Shown: positions 8,092 through 17,871, counted from the stretch's first letter. The stretch: 64,000 nucleotides of DNA from Peteryoungia algae (GCF_030369675.1 NZ_CP128477.1:620001-684000), one strand, 5' to 3'. Notes: a model not told the origin generated them from the sequence alone. Translations and numbers: made by a program.

Positions 8092-9576
8092 ATGACCGAT
8101 ACCGCGATGCCCGGCATGGGCGCCATGCCGTCTCGATCCTCGCGCCGGATGCCTCGTCTGCCGGCGGGAGTTCTGGCGGCCCTCTATCTCGGGCTCTGCA
8201 TCCTGCCGCTCGTCCTGTCCTTGCCAGCGGATGTTTCGCCGCCCGATCCGCTGGAGCGGCTGGCCGCCGGACTTGGCATGGTGGGATTGGCCGGCATGGC
8301 CGTGCAATTCGTCACCTCCGGTCGCTTCGACATCGTCTCGGGTCGGCTTGGCATCGACAGGATCATGGCTTTTCACAAGCTGGCCGCCTGGTGGGTTCTG
8401 CTGGCCATCGTTCTGCACCCGGTCGCTTATGTCGCGCCCACCTGGCTTGAGGATCCAGCCCTCGGCCGGGAGCGCTTGGTCGCCTACCTGACCTTGCCGC
8501 ATTATCGCTCCGGCGTGGTGGCCTGGGCAGCCCTTGTTTTCTTGGTTCTGTCGTCGGCCCTCCGCAACCGTCTGCCCTGGCGCTACGAGGTCTGGCGGGC
8601 AACGCATCTCGTCCTGGGCACGGTGGCCACGGCCGGCGGACTGCATCACGCCATCGTTGCCGGCCGGTTTGCGGCCAGCGGTCCGGTGGGCGTCTACTGG
8701 TGGCTCGTCGCAAGTGCCATCGTCGCCGTGCTCTCTGTCCTCTACGGCTATCGCTGGCTGAACCTGCATCGCCGGCCATGGCGACTTCATTCCGTCACGC
8801 GCCGGGCAGACCGCCTCTGGGAACTCGACATCCAGCCAGCCCCGGGAACCCCGCCGCTCGACTATAACGCCGGCCAGTTCGTCTGGATGACCGAGGGCGC
8901 CAGACGTTTCCCGCTGCTGGATCATCCCTTTTCGATTGCCGACAGCCCGACCCATCACGGTCTCAGCCTGATTATCAAGGAAGCCGGTGATTTCACCGGT
9001 CGCATCGGCAGCCTGGAGCCCGGCACGCCTGTTGGCATTGACGGCCCCTATGGCGAATTTTTCCTTGAGGCATATTCTGCAGATGCGGTGCTCCTGATTG
9101 CCGGCGGCGTCGGCATCGCCCCGATCCTTGGCATCCTGCGCGATCTGGTCGCGCGTCGCGACAAGCGTCCTGTGCGCCTCGCCTATGCCGTCGGCACGCC
9201 GAAGAACTTCGCCTGTCTGGAAGAGATCGCCGCTGCCGGCGCCGAGCTCGACCTTGAGGTCCTCTTGATCAGCGAAGAGGAGCCGTCAGGCTGGCAGGGC
9301 GCGGTAGGCCGTCTTGATCGCGCCCGGCTGAAGGATCTCCTGAGCGGGATAGAGCCGTCGGCCTGTGTCGCCCTGATGTGTGGTCCAGGCGCCATGGTCT
9401 CCGCCGTGTCCGATACACTGCTCGACCTCGGCCTTCCCATGAAGAACGTTGTCTATGAGCGCTTCGACTATGCCGGAGGGGCTTCCTCGCGCCAGGATCG
9501 CCGGCGCAGCCTCGCCTTTCTAGGTGTGGCCGCACTTCTGGGGGCTGCCGTGTTGCTTTATTATTGGGGGGGATGA
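8092..9576 (+). CDS. Membrane ferric-reductase-type flavocytochrome
   Basis: The 494-residue protein resembles the ferric reductase/NOX superfamily. A membrane domain (about 24-225) carries two histidine pairs each 13 residues apart, H95/H109 and H172/H185, as expected for heme b ligands on two helices. A cytoplasmic ferredoxin-reductase-like domain follows, with the FAD segment LDHPFSIAD (277-285), the pyridine-nucleotide loop LLIAGGVGIAPILG (334-347) and MCGPGAM (429-435). An extra C-terminal hydrophobic helix (about 474-491) is unusual. The start has AGGAGG 6 nt upstream. It should move electrons from NAD(P)H through FAD and heme b to the periplasmic face. Divergence from the pentaheme cytochrome gene suggests that protein as acceptor. 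Confidence 0.87.
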   Translation: MTDTAMPGMGAMPSRSSRRMPRLPAGVLAALYLGLCILPLVLSLPADVSPPDPLERLAAGLGMVGLAGMAVQFVTSGRFDIVSGRLGIDRIMAFHKLAAWWVLLAIVLHPVAYVAPTWLEDPALGRERLVAYLTLPHYRSGVVAWAALVFLVLSSALRNRLPWRYEVWRATHLVLGTVATAGGLHHAIVAGRFAASGPVGVYWWLVASAIVAVLSVLYGYRWLNLHRRPWRLHSVTRRADRLWELDIQPAPGTPPLDYNAGQFVWMTEGARRFPLLDHPFSIADSPTHHGLSLIIKEAGDFTGRIGSLEPGTPVGIDGPYGEFFLEAYSADAVLLIAGGVGIAPILGILRDLVARRDKRPVRLAYAVGTPKNFACLEEIAAAGAELDLEVLLISEEEPSGWQGAVGRLDRARLKDLLSGIEPSACVALMCGPGAMVSAVSDTLLDLGLPMKNVVYERFDYAGGASSRQDRRRSLAFLGVAALLGAAVLLYYWGG

Positions 9577-9647
9577 CCGGCAAAGCGCGCGCGATGAAGC
9601 CATTGGTGTCTCACGATGCGGTGTTTTGCTCAGATGGGGCCGCCGCT

Positions 9648-9685
9648 AATGCTCGAAATCGCTCAGCGCGGTTTCGAGCATTTTT
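9648..9685 (+). terminator. Rho-independent terminator after flavocytochrome gene
   Basis: An 11-bp stem (AATGCTCGAAA / TTTCGAGCATT) is followed by a run of five T residues, about 70 nt after the stop. Confidence 0.75.
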
Positions 9686-9771
9686 GTCCCCGGCAGCAAG
9701 CCAGGCTGGCTCCGAGCGCTCAGGAGCATTGGCGGTAGCCACGCCAATTTCAAAAGGCATGTTTACAAAAC

Positions 9772-9789
9772 TATATTTCTAGTTATATA
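9772..9789. promoter_or_regulatory. Candidate ArsR operator
   Basis: An AT-rich imperfect palindrome, TATAT-TT-CTAG-TT-ATATA, lies 9 nt before the arsR start. AT-rich dyads near the promoter are typical ArsR/SmtB operators. A smaller dyad, AAATC-TAAG-GATTT (10150-10163), overlaps the arsP ribosome-binding site and may be a second site. Confidence 0.5.
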
Positions 9790-9798
9790 TTGGCAGCC

Positions 9799-10113
9799 AT
9801 GATGAACCACACCTCCGCCGCTCTTTCACTCGCTGCTCTTGGCCATGACACGCGCCTGACAATATTCCGGCTCTTGGTGCGGGCCGGAAATGATGGCCTG
9901 AATATCGGCGAAATCGGCCAACATCTGGCGATGGCGGCGTCAACGCTTGCCTACCATCTCAAGACATTGGTGGATGCTGGGCTTGTAACCCAGGAACGGC
10001 AGGGGCGGCAGATCGTGAACCGCGTAGATTATGACGTCATGCATCAGACAGTGTCGTTCTTGACATCGGAATGTTGTGCGGGAGTAAAGCTCACACAGGA
10101 GGACGCTGCATGA
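9799..10113 (+). CDS. arsR: ArsR-family repressor with C-terminal Cys-Cys pair
   Basis: The 104-residue winged-helix protein has recognition region LAMAASTLAYHLKTLVDAGLV (about 43-63) and the wing QERQGRQIVNRVD. It lacks the classical ELCVCDL arsenite motif of E. coli ArsR. Instead it has adjacent C92-C93 near the C-terminus (FLTSECCAG). A vicinal pair at this place is described in methylarsenite-selective ArsR proteins such as SpArsR. No good Shine-Dalgarno precedes the ATG at 9799 (ATG 9802 and TTG 9790 are also possible), so the mRNA may be nearly leaderless. It is upstream of an ArsP-type permease gene with a 54-nt gap, which supports organoarsenical sensing. Confidence 0.85.
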   Translation: MMNHTSAALSLAALGHDTRLTIFRLLVRAGNDGLNIGEIGQHLAMAASTLAYHLKTLVDAGLVTQERQGRQIVNRVDYDVMHQTVSFLTSECCAGVKLTQEDAA

Positions 10114-10167
10114 TGGATAACGCTCTTTTTTGCGCTTCAAAAAAACTATAAATCTAAGGATTTGGAT

Positions 10168-11220
10168 ATGAGTGAGCTTGGCTCTAGTGCCCCGCGTTGG
10201 ACCACTGGTCTCCTCCATCGGTTTTGGACAAGGGAAAAGGTCTGGCTTGTCTCAGCAGGCATTCTTGTCCTGCTGTTGATCCTCGCGCCGACCCTTGGTC
10301 TGACGACCATGGCTTTCGTCGCGCAGAATCTCGCCAACGTCGCCCCCTTCCTTGCGCTTTCCGTAGGGATCGCAGCTTATGCGGGGGCCACGGGCGCTGA
10401 TGGACTGATCGCACGGGCCTTTACCGGATCTCCCGCCATGATGATCTTCGTCGCGGCCCTTGTCGGCGGGCTTTCTCCATTCTGTTCCTGCGGCGTCATT
10501 CCCCTCATCGCCGCCCTACTGGCGATGGGCGTTCCGCTTTCCGCTGTCATGGCGTTCTGGCTTGCCTCGCCGGTGATGGATCCATCGATGTTCGTTCTCA
10601 CGGCAGGCGTTCTGGGCATCGAGTTTGCCATCGGAAAAGCGATCGCTGCCGTAAGCTTGGGTATTTTTGGTGGCTTCGTGGTTCACACGCTTTCCAGTTC
10701 CGGTGCTCTCTCCGATCCCCTGCGCGACGGTGTGGGAAATGGCGGTTGCGGGGGTGCAAAGGTCCGCACGGTTCGGCCAGTCGTCTGGAAATTCTGGAGC
10801 GATGATGAACGTGTTTCCAAATTCTGGCGCGAAGGCATCAAGACCACGCTTTTTCTCGCCAAATGGCTGACCCTCGCCTTCATCCTCGAAAGCCTGATGC
10901 TGGCATGGCTGCCTGCCGATCTGGTTGCAAGCTTGCTTGGCGGCTCAGGCATTGCCCCAATTGGTATTGCAACCCTCGTGGGCGTGCCTGCCTATCTGAA
11001 CGGCTATGCTGCTCTGCCGCTGGTCGGCGGCCTGATGGGGCAGGGCATGGCACCCGGCGCCGGCATGGCGTTTCTGGTTGCAGGCGGGGTTAGCTCACTG
11101 CCCGCTGCCATTGCCGTCTGGGCCCTGGTCAAAAGGGAAGTGTTCTTTCTGTATCTCGGCCTTGCCTTGGCAGGCTCATTCGTCATCGGCGTGTTGTTTC
11201 AGCTGTGGACTGCGCTTTAG
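10168..11220 (+). CDS. arsP: ArsP-type permease (DUF318/YraQ family)
   Basis: The 350-residue polytopic protein has about 8-10 hydrophobic helices and the family motif GGLSPFCSCGVIPL with C106 and C108. A cytoplasmic basic loop at about 200-225 contains a Cys-containing GGCGGAK segment. ArsP proteins export trivalent organoarsenicals such as methylarsenite and reduced roxarsone. Other DUF318 members are uncharacterised permeases, so the arsenical role rests on the arsR neighbour. ATG 10168 has AAGGA 7 nt upstream, whereas the in-frame TTG at 10162 is too close to it. Confidence 0.82.
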   Translation: MSELGSSAPRWTTGLLHRFWTREKVWLVSAGILVLLLILAPTLGLTTMAFVAQNLANVAPFLALSVGIAAYAGATGADGLIARAFTGSPAMMIFVAALVGGLSPFCSCGVIPLIAALLAMGVPLSAVMAFWLASPVMDPSMFVLTAGVLGIEFAIGKAIAAVSLGIFGGFVVHTLSSSGALSDPLRDGVGNGGCGGAKVRTVRPVVWKFWSDDERVSKFWREGIKTTLFLAKWLTLAFILESLMLAWLPADLVASLLGGSGIAPIGIATLVGVPAYLNGYAALPLVGGLMGQGMAPGAGMAFLVAGGVSSLPAAIAVWALVKREVFFLYLGLALAGSFVIGVLFQLWTAL

Positions 11221-11240
11221 AGAGAACTCTACTCTCGACA

Positions 11241-11272
11241 AAAAATTGCAGGCCTTCATCAGAGGCCTGCAA
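11241..11272 (-). terminator. Rho-independent terminator for the LprI-like gene
   Basis: A perfect 10-bp stem (TTGCAGGCCT / AGGCCTGCAA, 7-nt loop) is followed by TTTTT when read on the minus strand. It also lies 25 nt after the arsP stop and may stop that transcript in the other direction. Confidence 0.8.
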
Positions 11273-11325
11273 TCACCGTATCGGAACCAACGCAGGAATG
11301 CGGAAGCCCCTCGTTATTGCGCCGT

Positions 11326-11736
11326 TCAGGGCGTGGATGGAATGGCGTCATTGCTTGGTGCGGCACCCTCGATCAGGCTCAACACCTCACCGACGCCGCT
11401 TCGCAACTCTGCCATGCGACTGGCATAGGCGGCGGCCAGGCAGTCGAGGCTTGCGCCACAGGCACGGCGTTCTTCAAGCCATTCGATCTGCGCCGTTTCC
11501 AGTGCGCCACGGCTGCCCATCGGCAGAACCTCGCGAAGGAGTTCGAATGTCGTTGCCATGCGCACATCCATGTCGTTCAGATCGATGTTCTGGCAGATCG
11601 CCGCCTCGTCGGCCGCAAGGCCGGCCGCACGGCAGCTGAAACTCGCCGCCTGCGCGGGGGCGGGCAGTGCCGTGACCGTTACCATGGTCGCGAGCAGTGA
11701 AGCGGCCGCCGCTCCGACGGCTGAAATTTTCCACAT
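11326..11736 (-). CDS. Secreted LprI/DUF1311-like protein
   Basis: The 136-residue precursor has a signal peptide (hydrophobic about 5-28, cleavage near AQAASFSC). The mature part has the pattern of the lysozyme-inhibitor LprI N-terminal family (DUF1311): an early cysteine, EAAICQN, a central helix, QIEWLEERRACG and a last cysteine in SLDCLAAAY. The four cysteines probably form two disulfides. The ATG at 11736 has AAAGGAGG 6 nt upstream. Lysozyme inhibition is shown only for some relatives, so this is a family assignment, not a proven role. Confidence 0.78.
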   Translation of the reverse strand: MWKISAVGAAAASLLATMVTVTALPAPAQAASFSCRAAGLAADEAAICQNIDLNDMDVRMATTFELLREVLPMGSRGALETAQIEWLEERRACGASLDCLAAAYASRMAELRSGVGEVLSLIEGAAPSNDAIPSTP

Positions 11737-11879
11737 GATAGGCCTCCTTTCTTGTTGGAGGGGGAACGGGTGTGCCACTGTATCGTTCCGCCGGACGGAA
11801 AGCCCCACCGCCTTCACAATGGGGTGACCTCGCCGGTTCAAGGTCTTTCATCGACCGTGTTGGAGACTACCTAGCAGAG

Positions 11880-12956
11880 ATGAAGAGACGAGATTTCCTG
11901 CCACTCCTGGGCGCCGCTGCCCTTATCCCAATGTGTCCATTGTCGATCGCCCGAGCCCAGTCCGCGTCCAACCAGACGCCGGCCGGCGGCCCGCAGCCTG
12001 CGGCCTTGGTCGATCTTGATGCCTTGCGGCCCCGTATCGCGACCCTGCTCGAAGAGGCGCGTCGCCTCGACACGCTGGAAACGGTGATCGCCACCTGCAA
12101 CGGCGAAACGCTGGGTGAACGCGCCTATGGCAACAGCTCGCTCACCGGCTCGACCAACATCAAGTCGGCGTCGAAATGCGTGGTCTCGGCCCTTGTTGGC
12201 ATCGCCATCGACAAGGGCTTGCTGGATGGGGTCGACCAGAAGATCGAAACCGTACTGCGCGCGGAATTTCCCGCTAATCCCGATCCGCGCCTGTCACAGG
12301 TCACGATTGGCCATCTGCTGTCCATGCGCGCAGGTCTGGATCGCATGTCGGGGCCGAATTACGGTCGCTGGGTCGCAAGCCGCAACTGGACGCGTTTTGC
12401 GCTGGCCGCCGATTTCGTCGACGAACCGGGCGGCGACATGCTCTATTCGACCGCATCCACCCACCTTCTGTCCGTCATTCTCACCAAGGTCTCCGGCAAG
12501 CCGACGCTTTCGCTGGCAAGGGAGTGGCTCGGCCCCCTTGAGGGGTTCCGCATCGGCTCATGGCACCGTGACCCGCAGGGCTATTATCTGGGTGGCAACC
12601 AGATGGCCATGACCCCGCGTTCGCTGCATGCCTTCGGCGAGCTCTATCGGCGTGGCGGCGTGACCGGGGACGGCACCCGGCTCATCTCGGAGAACTGGAT
12701 CCGCGAGAGCTGGATGCGTCGCACCAACTCCGTCTTCAGCGGCGATGGTTACGGCTATGCCTGGTTCCTCAAGGAAATGGGCGGCGAGCAGGTCAATTAT
12801 GCCTGGGGTTACGGCGGCCAGATGCTCTACATCACGCCGAGCCTCGGTCTCACCGTCGCCATGACATCGAACGAGTCCGCACCTTCCGCCCGCACCGGCT
12901 ACCGCGACGAACTGCACCGCCTGATGACACGCATCATCGAAACCGTTGCGACTTGA
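11880..12956 (+). CDS. Exported serine hydrolase, class C beta-lactamase fold
   Basis: The 358-residue protein begins MKRRDFLPLLGAAAL, a twin-arginine-like signal. The catalytic S-x-x-K is SASK in IKSASKCVVSALVG. The Tyr motif is YST in DMLYSTASTHLL, and WGYGGQ takes the place of the third KTG/HxG motif. These mark the penicillin-binding/beta-lactamase-related family of esterases, peptidases and lactamases. The divergent motif set argues against calling it an AmpC lactamase. The start lacks a strong ribosome-binding site, and longer in-frame starts would precede the signal peptide. Confidence 0.82.
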   Translation: MKRRDFLPLLGAAALIPMCPLSIARAQSASNQTPAGGPQPAALVDLDALRPRIATLLEEARRLDTLETVIATCNGETLGERAYGNSSLTGSTNIKSASKCVVSALVGIAIDKGLLDGVDQKIETVLRAEFPANPDPRLSQVTIGHLLSMRAGLDRMSGPNYGRWVASRNWTRFALAADFVDEPGGDMLYSTASTHLLSVILTKVSGKPTLSLAREWLGPLEGFRIGSWHRDPQGYYLGGNQMAMTPRSLHAFGELYRRGGVTGDGTRLISENWIRESWMRRTNSVFSGDGYGYAWFLKEMGGEQVNYAWGYGGQMLYITPSLGLTVAMTSNESAPSARTGYRDELHRLMTRIIETVAT

Positions 12957-13062
12957 GCTGAAAGCGCGTTATCCCCATCTGCGATGGAACTTCCTTGCTT
13001 CTGCCTATTTCAGGACGCAGGAACCCGGACTAGAACGTCCATATTGCATGAAGGATCTTCGC

Positions 13063-14465
<1,403 letters not shown>

Positions 14466-14469
<4 letters not shown>

Positions 14470-15779
14470 GTGATCTCTTCGCGCCGCAGATATCCAAGGA
14501 AATGGCCGAGCGCCGCCCGCTCGCCGACCGCCTGCGGCCGAAGAACCTTGCCGAAGTCACCGGCCAGGAACACCTGAGCGGTGATGACGGCGTACTTGCG
14601 CGCATGATCGCCTCGGGCTCGCTCGGCTCGATGATCTTCTGGGGGCCGCCCGGCACGGGCAAGACCACCGTCGCCCGGCTGCTCTCGGGCGAGGCAGGCC
14701 TTGCCTTCGAGCAGATCTCGGCGATCTTTTCCGGCGTCGCCGACCTGAAAAAGGTTTTCGAAAGTGCGCGCCTGCGCCGGATGGAGGGCCGCCAGACCCT
14801 GCTTTTCGTCGACGAGATCCACCGCTTCAACCGCGCCCAGCAGGACAGTTTCCTGCCGGTCATGGAGGACGGCACCGTCATCCTCGTTGGCGCGACGACG
14901 GAAAATCCGAGCTTCGAACTCAATGCCGCTCTTTTGTCGCGGGCGAGGGTCCTGACCTTCAGGAGCCATGATGCCGAGAGCATCGAGACGCTCCTGAAGC
15001 GCGCCGAAGAGACCGAAGCCAAGCCGCTGCCGCTGGATGCCGACGCCCGTCAGGCCCTCATCCGCATGGCCGATGGCGATGGCCGCGCCTCCCTGACGCT
15101 GGCGGAAGAAGTCTGGCGCGCTGCCCGGCCTGGCGAGGTCTTCGACACCGAGGGCCTGGGGCGGATCGTCCAGCGCCGCGCCCCGGTCTACGACAAGGGC
15201 CAGGACGGCCATTACAATCTGATCTCTGCCCTGCACAAGGCGGTGCGCGGCTCCGATCCGGATGCCGCCCTCTACTACCTCTGCCGCATGTTCGATGCCG
15301 GCGAAGACCCGCTCTATCTCGGTCGCCGCCTCGTGCGCATGGCGGTCGAGGATATCGGTCTCGCCGACCCGCAGGCGCTGGTCGTCTGCAATGCCGCCAA
15401 GGACGCCTATGACTATCTCGGTTCGCCCGAAGGGGAACTCGCGCTCGCCCAGGCCTGCGTCTATCTGGCGACCGCACCGAAATCGAACGGCGTCTATGTC
15501 GCCTACAAGGCGGCGATGCGGGCGGCCAAGGAGCACGGCTCGCTGCTGCCGCCCAAGCATATCCTGAACGCTCCGACCAAGCTGATGAAGGCGGAGGGCT
15601 ATAACGAGGGCTATCGCTACGATCACGACGAGCCGGACGCCTTTTCCGGCCAGAACTACTTCCCCGAAAAGATGGGCCGCCACACCTTCTATGATCCGCC
15701 CGAGCGCGGTTTCGAGCGGGAGATCAGGAAACGGCTCGACTGGTGGTCGAAGCTGCGGCGTGAGCGGGGCGAGGGGTAG
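14466..15779 (+). CDS. rarA: Replication-associated recombination protein A (AAA+ ATPase)
   Basis: RarA/MgsA (437 residues) acts at stalled replication forks. The AAA+ module shows Walker A GPPGTGKTT (60-68), Walker B LLFVDEIHRF (112-121) and sensor 1 LVGATTENPSF. The C-terminal half is the MgsA tetramerisation domain, ending in the conserved ENYFPEKMG-like stretch (QNYFPEKMGRHTFYDPPERG). Translation is coupled to the protease gene by a 4-nt overlap. Confidence 0.95.
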
Positions 15780-15794
15780 GAACCGCCCCGGCGC

Positions 15795-16106
15795 TCAGGA
15801 TGCCTTCTGTTTCGGCTGGCTGGCGGGCGCCGCGATCATCTTGACCTTGGATTCGGCGAGCCCGTGATGGCCCTCCATGTCGACGATCAGATGCCAGTGG
15901 CCGCTTTCCGGGATGACGATGTTGAGCGGGGATTTTTTCGCCACGCCGCCCAGAAACTTGAAGTCGAGCGTTTCCTTGAACCGCTGGAAATTCGTCGGTG
16001 TCATCAGCCGCACATTGTTCACCGCCGAGAGCGTCACCTCGATGATCGTGCCGGCACGCTGGTCCTTGAGGTCGTAATGGGTAAAGCGGAAGGTCGGTTT
16101 GGACAT
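15795..16106 (-). CDS. DUF1883 domain protein
   Basis: The 103-residue protein matches the DUF1883 pattern: HYDLKDQRAGTIIEVTL, NNVRLMTPTNFQRF, a GG pair, and IPESGHWHLIVDMEGHHGL. No function is established. It has no signal peptide or membrane segment and ends convergently 15 nt from rarA. Confidence 0.85.
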   Translation of the reverse strand: MSKPTFRFTHYDLKDQRAGTIIEVTLSAVNNVRLMTPTNFQRFKETLDFKFLGGVAKKSPLNIVIPESGHWHLIVDMEGHHGLAESKVKMIAAPASQPKQKAS

Positions 16107-17005
16107 TTCGCTCGGATCTCCGTTCGGCTTTTTACGGTGTTCTAATCTACACCAAGGCCGTTAAGGAAGCGTTTGCCCGGGGCCAATCCGGCATGGGGCA
16201 GGACGGACTTTTTTGCGACGATACTGAACTGTCAAATAACCCAAGCTCCGCCGCCGGTCGGGATCGCTCCCTCCGGGTGGGCTGAAACTTTCCTCGGGTT
16301 GAACCCGAGGATCGGACGAGGCGCCAGAAGCAACCTGTCTAAGTAAGTAATGTGGCTCCTTCCGGCGCCCCGTTCGGCGTCTATTCCCGCTGCATGCGTC
16401 TCTCTGGCAAGGCGGCGACGGTCCTTGGAACTTGCGTTCAAGGATTGACCGGGCGCGGGTCCGGCTTTGGCAGAGTCCTCCCGAAGAAGTGTCTGCCATA
16501 GCCTGGCCGGTGGCCCGGGAGGTTCCCGGCGGATGGTGCACCAATCCGACCGGGACCCTCGCCCGGGGGATGCTGGCTTGGTCATTTGCGACCTCACCGT
16601 CATCCCCGCCGTTTTGTCCGCCCCGCCGTCGGTCAAATTCGCGACGACGTGGGCGCCTTGTCTGTGTGCCTCTGAGGCACGTCCTTCCGATCAGGGTATC
16701 CAGCTCCGGGGCATCCGACCCCGCCACCTTCATTACCAACCCCTCGTCCGGAGGGAGACCGTTGCAGCGGGCCGGGGATTTGCACTTGCGAGAGTACTCG
16801 CCCCCGGCGCCGGCCCCGCCTCGCCTGACATCGCATCGTCAGGTGTATCCGAGGGCGGGACGGGGATGAGTCTACGAGGGTGGAAATGGGCGGGGATGAA
16901 AAAACTTTGTTTTGTTGAATTCGTTGGGGGATTTTCGAAAGTCATTCCCCTTGTTTCAGCAGGGGCGGCATTTTCTCGTGATCCGTCTGGCGTGGGAAGG
17001 CCTTT
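16107..17005. other. Unassigned 0.9-kb interval
   Basis: Several long overlapping frames are open on both strands (for example 16161-16739 and 16232-16636 minus, 16467-17036 plus), but all are arginine/proline-rich, lack good starts and resemble no family I know. The DNA is rich in dyads: a conserved palindrome at 16291-16311, matching CATCCCCGCC (about 16604) and GGCGGGGATG (about 16887) in inverted orientation, and a GGGGATTTGCACTTGCGAG segment near 16774 that recurs near 17616. It may be decayed mobile or repeat DNA, or a structured RNA. I found no RNase P, tmRNA or 6S signature. Confidence 0.4.
16291..16311. repeat. Isolated copy of the CTCGGG palindrome
   Basis: TCCTCGGGTTGAACCCGAGGA has the same core as the repeats downstream at 17.0-17.8 kb: 9-nt arms around a short AT-rich centre. 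No paired copy was found beside it. Confidence 0.7.
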
Positions 17006-17153
17006 GTCTGGATCCTCGGGTCAAGCCCGAGGATGACGCCCCTTGGGGGGGGAGGGTATTCTCCGCTGGCCTCGCGCGATGAAGACGGTTGAGAAGGGTA
17101 TTGAAGCTTGCCCCACCCTCCGTCATCCTCGGGCTTGACCCGAGGATCCAGAC
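17006..17153. repeat. REPIN-like composite palindromic element, copy 1
   Basis: Two inverted palindromes (cores 17012-17034 and 17125-17147; arms ATCCTCGGG and CCCGAGGAT around TCAAG or its complement) form the ends. GTCTGGATCC begins one end and GGATCCAGAC finishes the other. The interior contains GGTATTCTCC and GGCCTCGCGC, shared with copy 2. The whole 148 bp can fold into one long hairpin. The right end lies 17 nt before the GIY-YIG start codon. Confidence 0.85.
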
Positions 17154-17170
17154 GCAAGCACACTGCACCT

Positions 17171-17452
17171 ATGGCGGGATATGTCTACATCGTCACCAAC
17201 CACAAACGCGGCACACTTTATATCGGTGTGACCTCCGATCTGGAGCGGCGAATCTATGAGCATCGCGAGGCGCTGACGCCGGGGTTCGCGTCCAAGTATG
17301 GCTGCCGGCAACTGGTGTGGTACGAGGAGCATGACCGCATCGGCACGGCGATCCAGCGGGAGAAGTCGCTGAAGCGCTGGTATCGGCAGTGGAAGATCGA
17401 GCTGATCGAGGGGTTCAATCCTGATTGGCGGGATTTGTATTATGAGTTGTGA
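17171..17452 (+). CDS. GIY-YIG nuclease superfamily protein
   Basis: The 93-residue single-domain protein begins MAGYVYIVTNHKRGTLYIG: Y6 and Y17-I-G19 form the two signature strands. R26/R27, H31 and E64 (IQREKSLKRW) supply the probable catalytic arginine, histidine and metal ligand. It belongs to the small YhbQ/UPF0213 or excinuclease-C N-terminal-like group with no extra DNA-binding domain. No Shine-Dalgarno is evident; a longer reading frame would start inside the repeat and is rejected. Palindromic elements flank it on both sides, which suggests, but does not prove, a role in their processing or movement. Confidence 0.85.
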   Translation: MAGYVYIVTNHKRGTLYIGVTSDLERRIYEHREALTPGFASKYGCRQLVWYEEHDRIGTAIQREKSLKRWYRQWKIELIEGFNPDWRDLYYEL

Positions 17453-17479
17453 GGGTGCGCGCCGTTGGTGAAGGGCTCG

Positions 17480-17580
17480 TGTCTGGATCCTCGGGTTAAA
17501 CCCGAGGACGAGGATGACGACCTTTGAGGGGTGGGTGAGGGTATTCTCCTCAGGCCTCCCGCGATGAAGACGGTTGATGA
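17480..17580. repeat. REPIN-like element, half copy
   Basis: A left palindrome (core 17487-17509, one end with a duplicated GAGGA/CGAGGAT) is followed by the same interior (GGTATTCTCCTC, CGCGATGAAGACGGTTGA). The right palindrome is missing. The interior then runs into sequence shared with the 16.77-kb region. Confidence 0.75.
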
Positions 17581-17615
17581 GAAGACCCGCAGCTTCCCGA
17601 TGCTCTGTCCCGCCT

Positions 17616-17634
17616 GGGGGATTTGCATTGCGAG
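17616..17634. repeat. Short dispersed repeat
   Basis: GGGGATTTGCATTGCGAG here nearly equals GGGGATTTGCACTTGCGAG near 16774-16792. It suggests that the half element and the 16.8-kb interval share an ancestor. Confidence 0.45.
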
Positions 17635-17690
17635 TTGATGTCAAGGTTCCGGTGGTCCTTGGTGCCGGGCGCTGCCGTTGAAGGGCTTGC

Positions 17691-17837
17691 GTTTGGATCC
17701 TCGGGTCAAGCCCGAGGATGACGACCTTTGGGGGGCTGGGTATTCTCCTCTGGCCTCGCGCAAGGACGACGGTAGAGGAGGATACCAGCAGAATCCCCAC
17801 CCTCCGTCATCCTCGGGCCTGACCCGAGGATCCAGAC
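17691..17837. repeat. REPIN-like composite palindromic element, copy 2
   Basis: This 147-bp element has the same architecture as copy 1, with end palindromes at 17697-17719 and 17809-17831 in opposite orientation. An additional inner inverted repeat (GGTATTCTCCTCT against AGAGGAGGATACC) strengthens the long hairpin. The CCCCACCCTCCGTCATCC approach to the right end is identical to copy 1. Confidence 0.85.
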
Positions 17838-17871
17838 ACAAGCTCTCAAATGCCCGCTCAGGGCCAAACCT

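Noticed and set aside
16161..16739. 192-codon minus-strand frame
   Set aside because: Arg-rich and competing with other frames in the same interval; no start signal.
16107..17005. Possible tmRNA, RNase P RNA or 6S RNA
   Set aside because: None of the signature sequences (for example GAGGAAAGTCC or a tmRNA tag) was found on either strand.
17108..17170. N-terminal extension of the GIY-YIG protein
   Set aside because: The added residues (SSSGLTRGSR) are the translated palindrome repeat, and the conserved domain starts at MAGYVYIV.
17006..17837. CRISPR array
   Set aside because: The repeats are palindromic, unequal in spacing and inverted in pairs, and no cas gene is near.
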